From Kurthia zopfii (GTDB taxonomy: Bacteria > Bacillota > Bacilli > Bacillales_A > Planococcaceae): a DNA stretch of 64,000 bases. This document shows, piece after piece, positions 63,964 through 64,000 of the stretch. Under the pieces are notes generated by a model. The model had not been told where the DNA came from, searched no databases, and saw nothing but the letters and a program-made list of their open reading frames with translations. Numbering within the stretch: position 1 is the stretch's first letter; the number at the start of each line of letters is the position of its first letter. The position numbers and the translations under genes are program-made. The stretch is from positions 1 to 64,000 of the forward strand of contig NZ_QFVS01000011.1 in NCBI RefSeq assembly GCF_003143955.1, given 5' to 3'.

Positions 63964-64000
63964 TAATCACAATTCCTCCTTAATCCAGGACATTGCGATT

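Overview
This window looks like chromosomal DNA of a low-GC, Gram-positive, endospore-former-like bacterium of the Bacillales, probably in or near the Planococcaceae. The evidence is AT-rich intergenic DNA, strong Shine-Dalgarno sequences (GGAGG type), frequent TTG and GTG starts, intrinsic terminators after most operons, and a Bacillus-style gene set: pbuG, the yeaC-yeaD-yebA-guaA order, adaA-adaB, des-desR, yitJ-metH under an S-box, nhaK, hutI/hutH and lipoproteins with short lipoboxes. I cannot name the genus from this sequence alone.

Positions 1-47100 are mostly ordinary core genome. The left edge holds three tandem promoters pointing left, apparently into an rRNA operon just outside the window. 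Next come pbuG and guaA, each behind a guanine-type purine riboswitch with its own terminator, and a transglutaminase/DUF58/MoxR operon. A copper-handling nosL-nosD-nosL-nosY-nosF operon follows that lacks a nosZ reductase gene. Further right are pncB-nadE (NAD salvage), adaAB (alkylation repair), fetAB (metal export), a proline dehydrogenase, a cold-response des-desR pair without desK, the SAM-riboswitch-controlled methionine operon, a class A sortase, a coproporphyrinogen/protoporphyrinogen oxidase, a Na+/H+ antiporter, an OatA-like acyltransferase, an SH3b amidase, and a split histidine-degradation locus. A single-domain RelA/SpoT synthetase with an 18-residue repeat tail (6377-7534) and a stretch of about 122-bp tandem repeats (7867-8260) are the accessory-looking parts of this half.

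At about 47083-47100 there is a short remnant that reads as the last five codons and stop of groEL, followed on the minus strand by a terminator. Everything to its right looks like an integrated mobile element whose other end lies beyond 64000. It carries a lipoprotein, a VirB6/TrbL-like membrane protein and a small conserved-looking protein (47293-50169). A defence-type cargo follows: a QxK nuclease-like protein (50263-51984), a five-zinc-ribbon protein with an embedded Vsr/DUF559-like nuclease (52093-53541), a reverse transcriptase of the Abi/unknown-group type with an acidic 48-bp-repeat tail (53855-55864), and a type I restriction-modification operon hsdM-hsdS-hsdR (56045-61947). A DUF927-type helicase (62326-63963) lies next to a region of repeats and a 19-bp perfect inverted repeat that could be an origin or operator.

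The best candidate for a little-described system is the reverse transcriptase, with the strongly folded noncoding segment just beyond its 3' end (53644-53783) and a second dyad just upstream (55976-56011). It sits directly behind hsdR and beside two other nuclease-like genes. All functional statements come from motif recognition by eye; no database search was possible.
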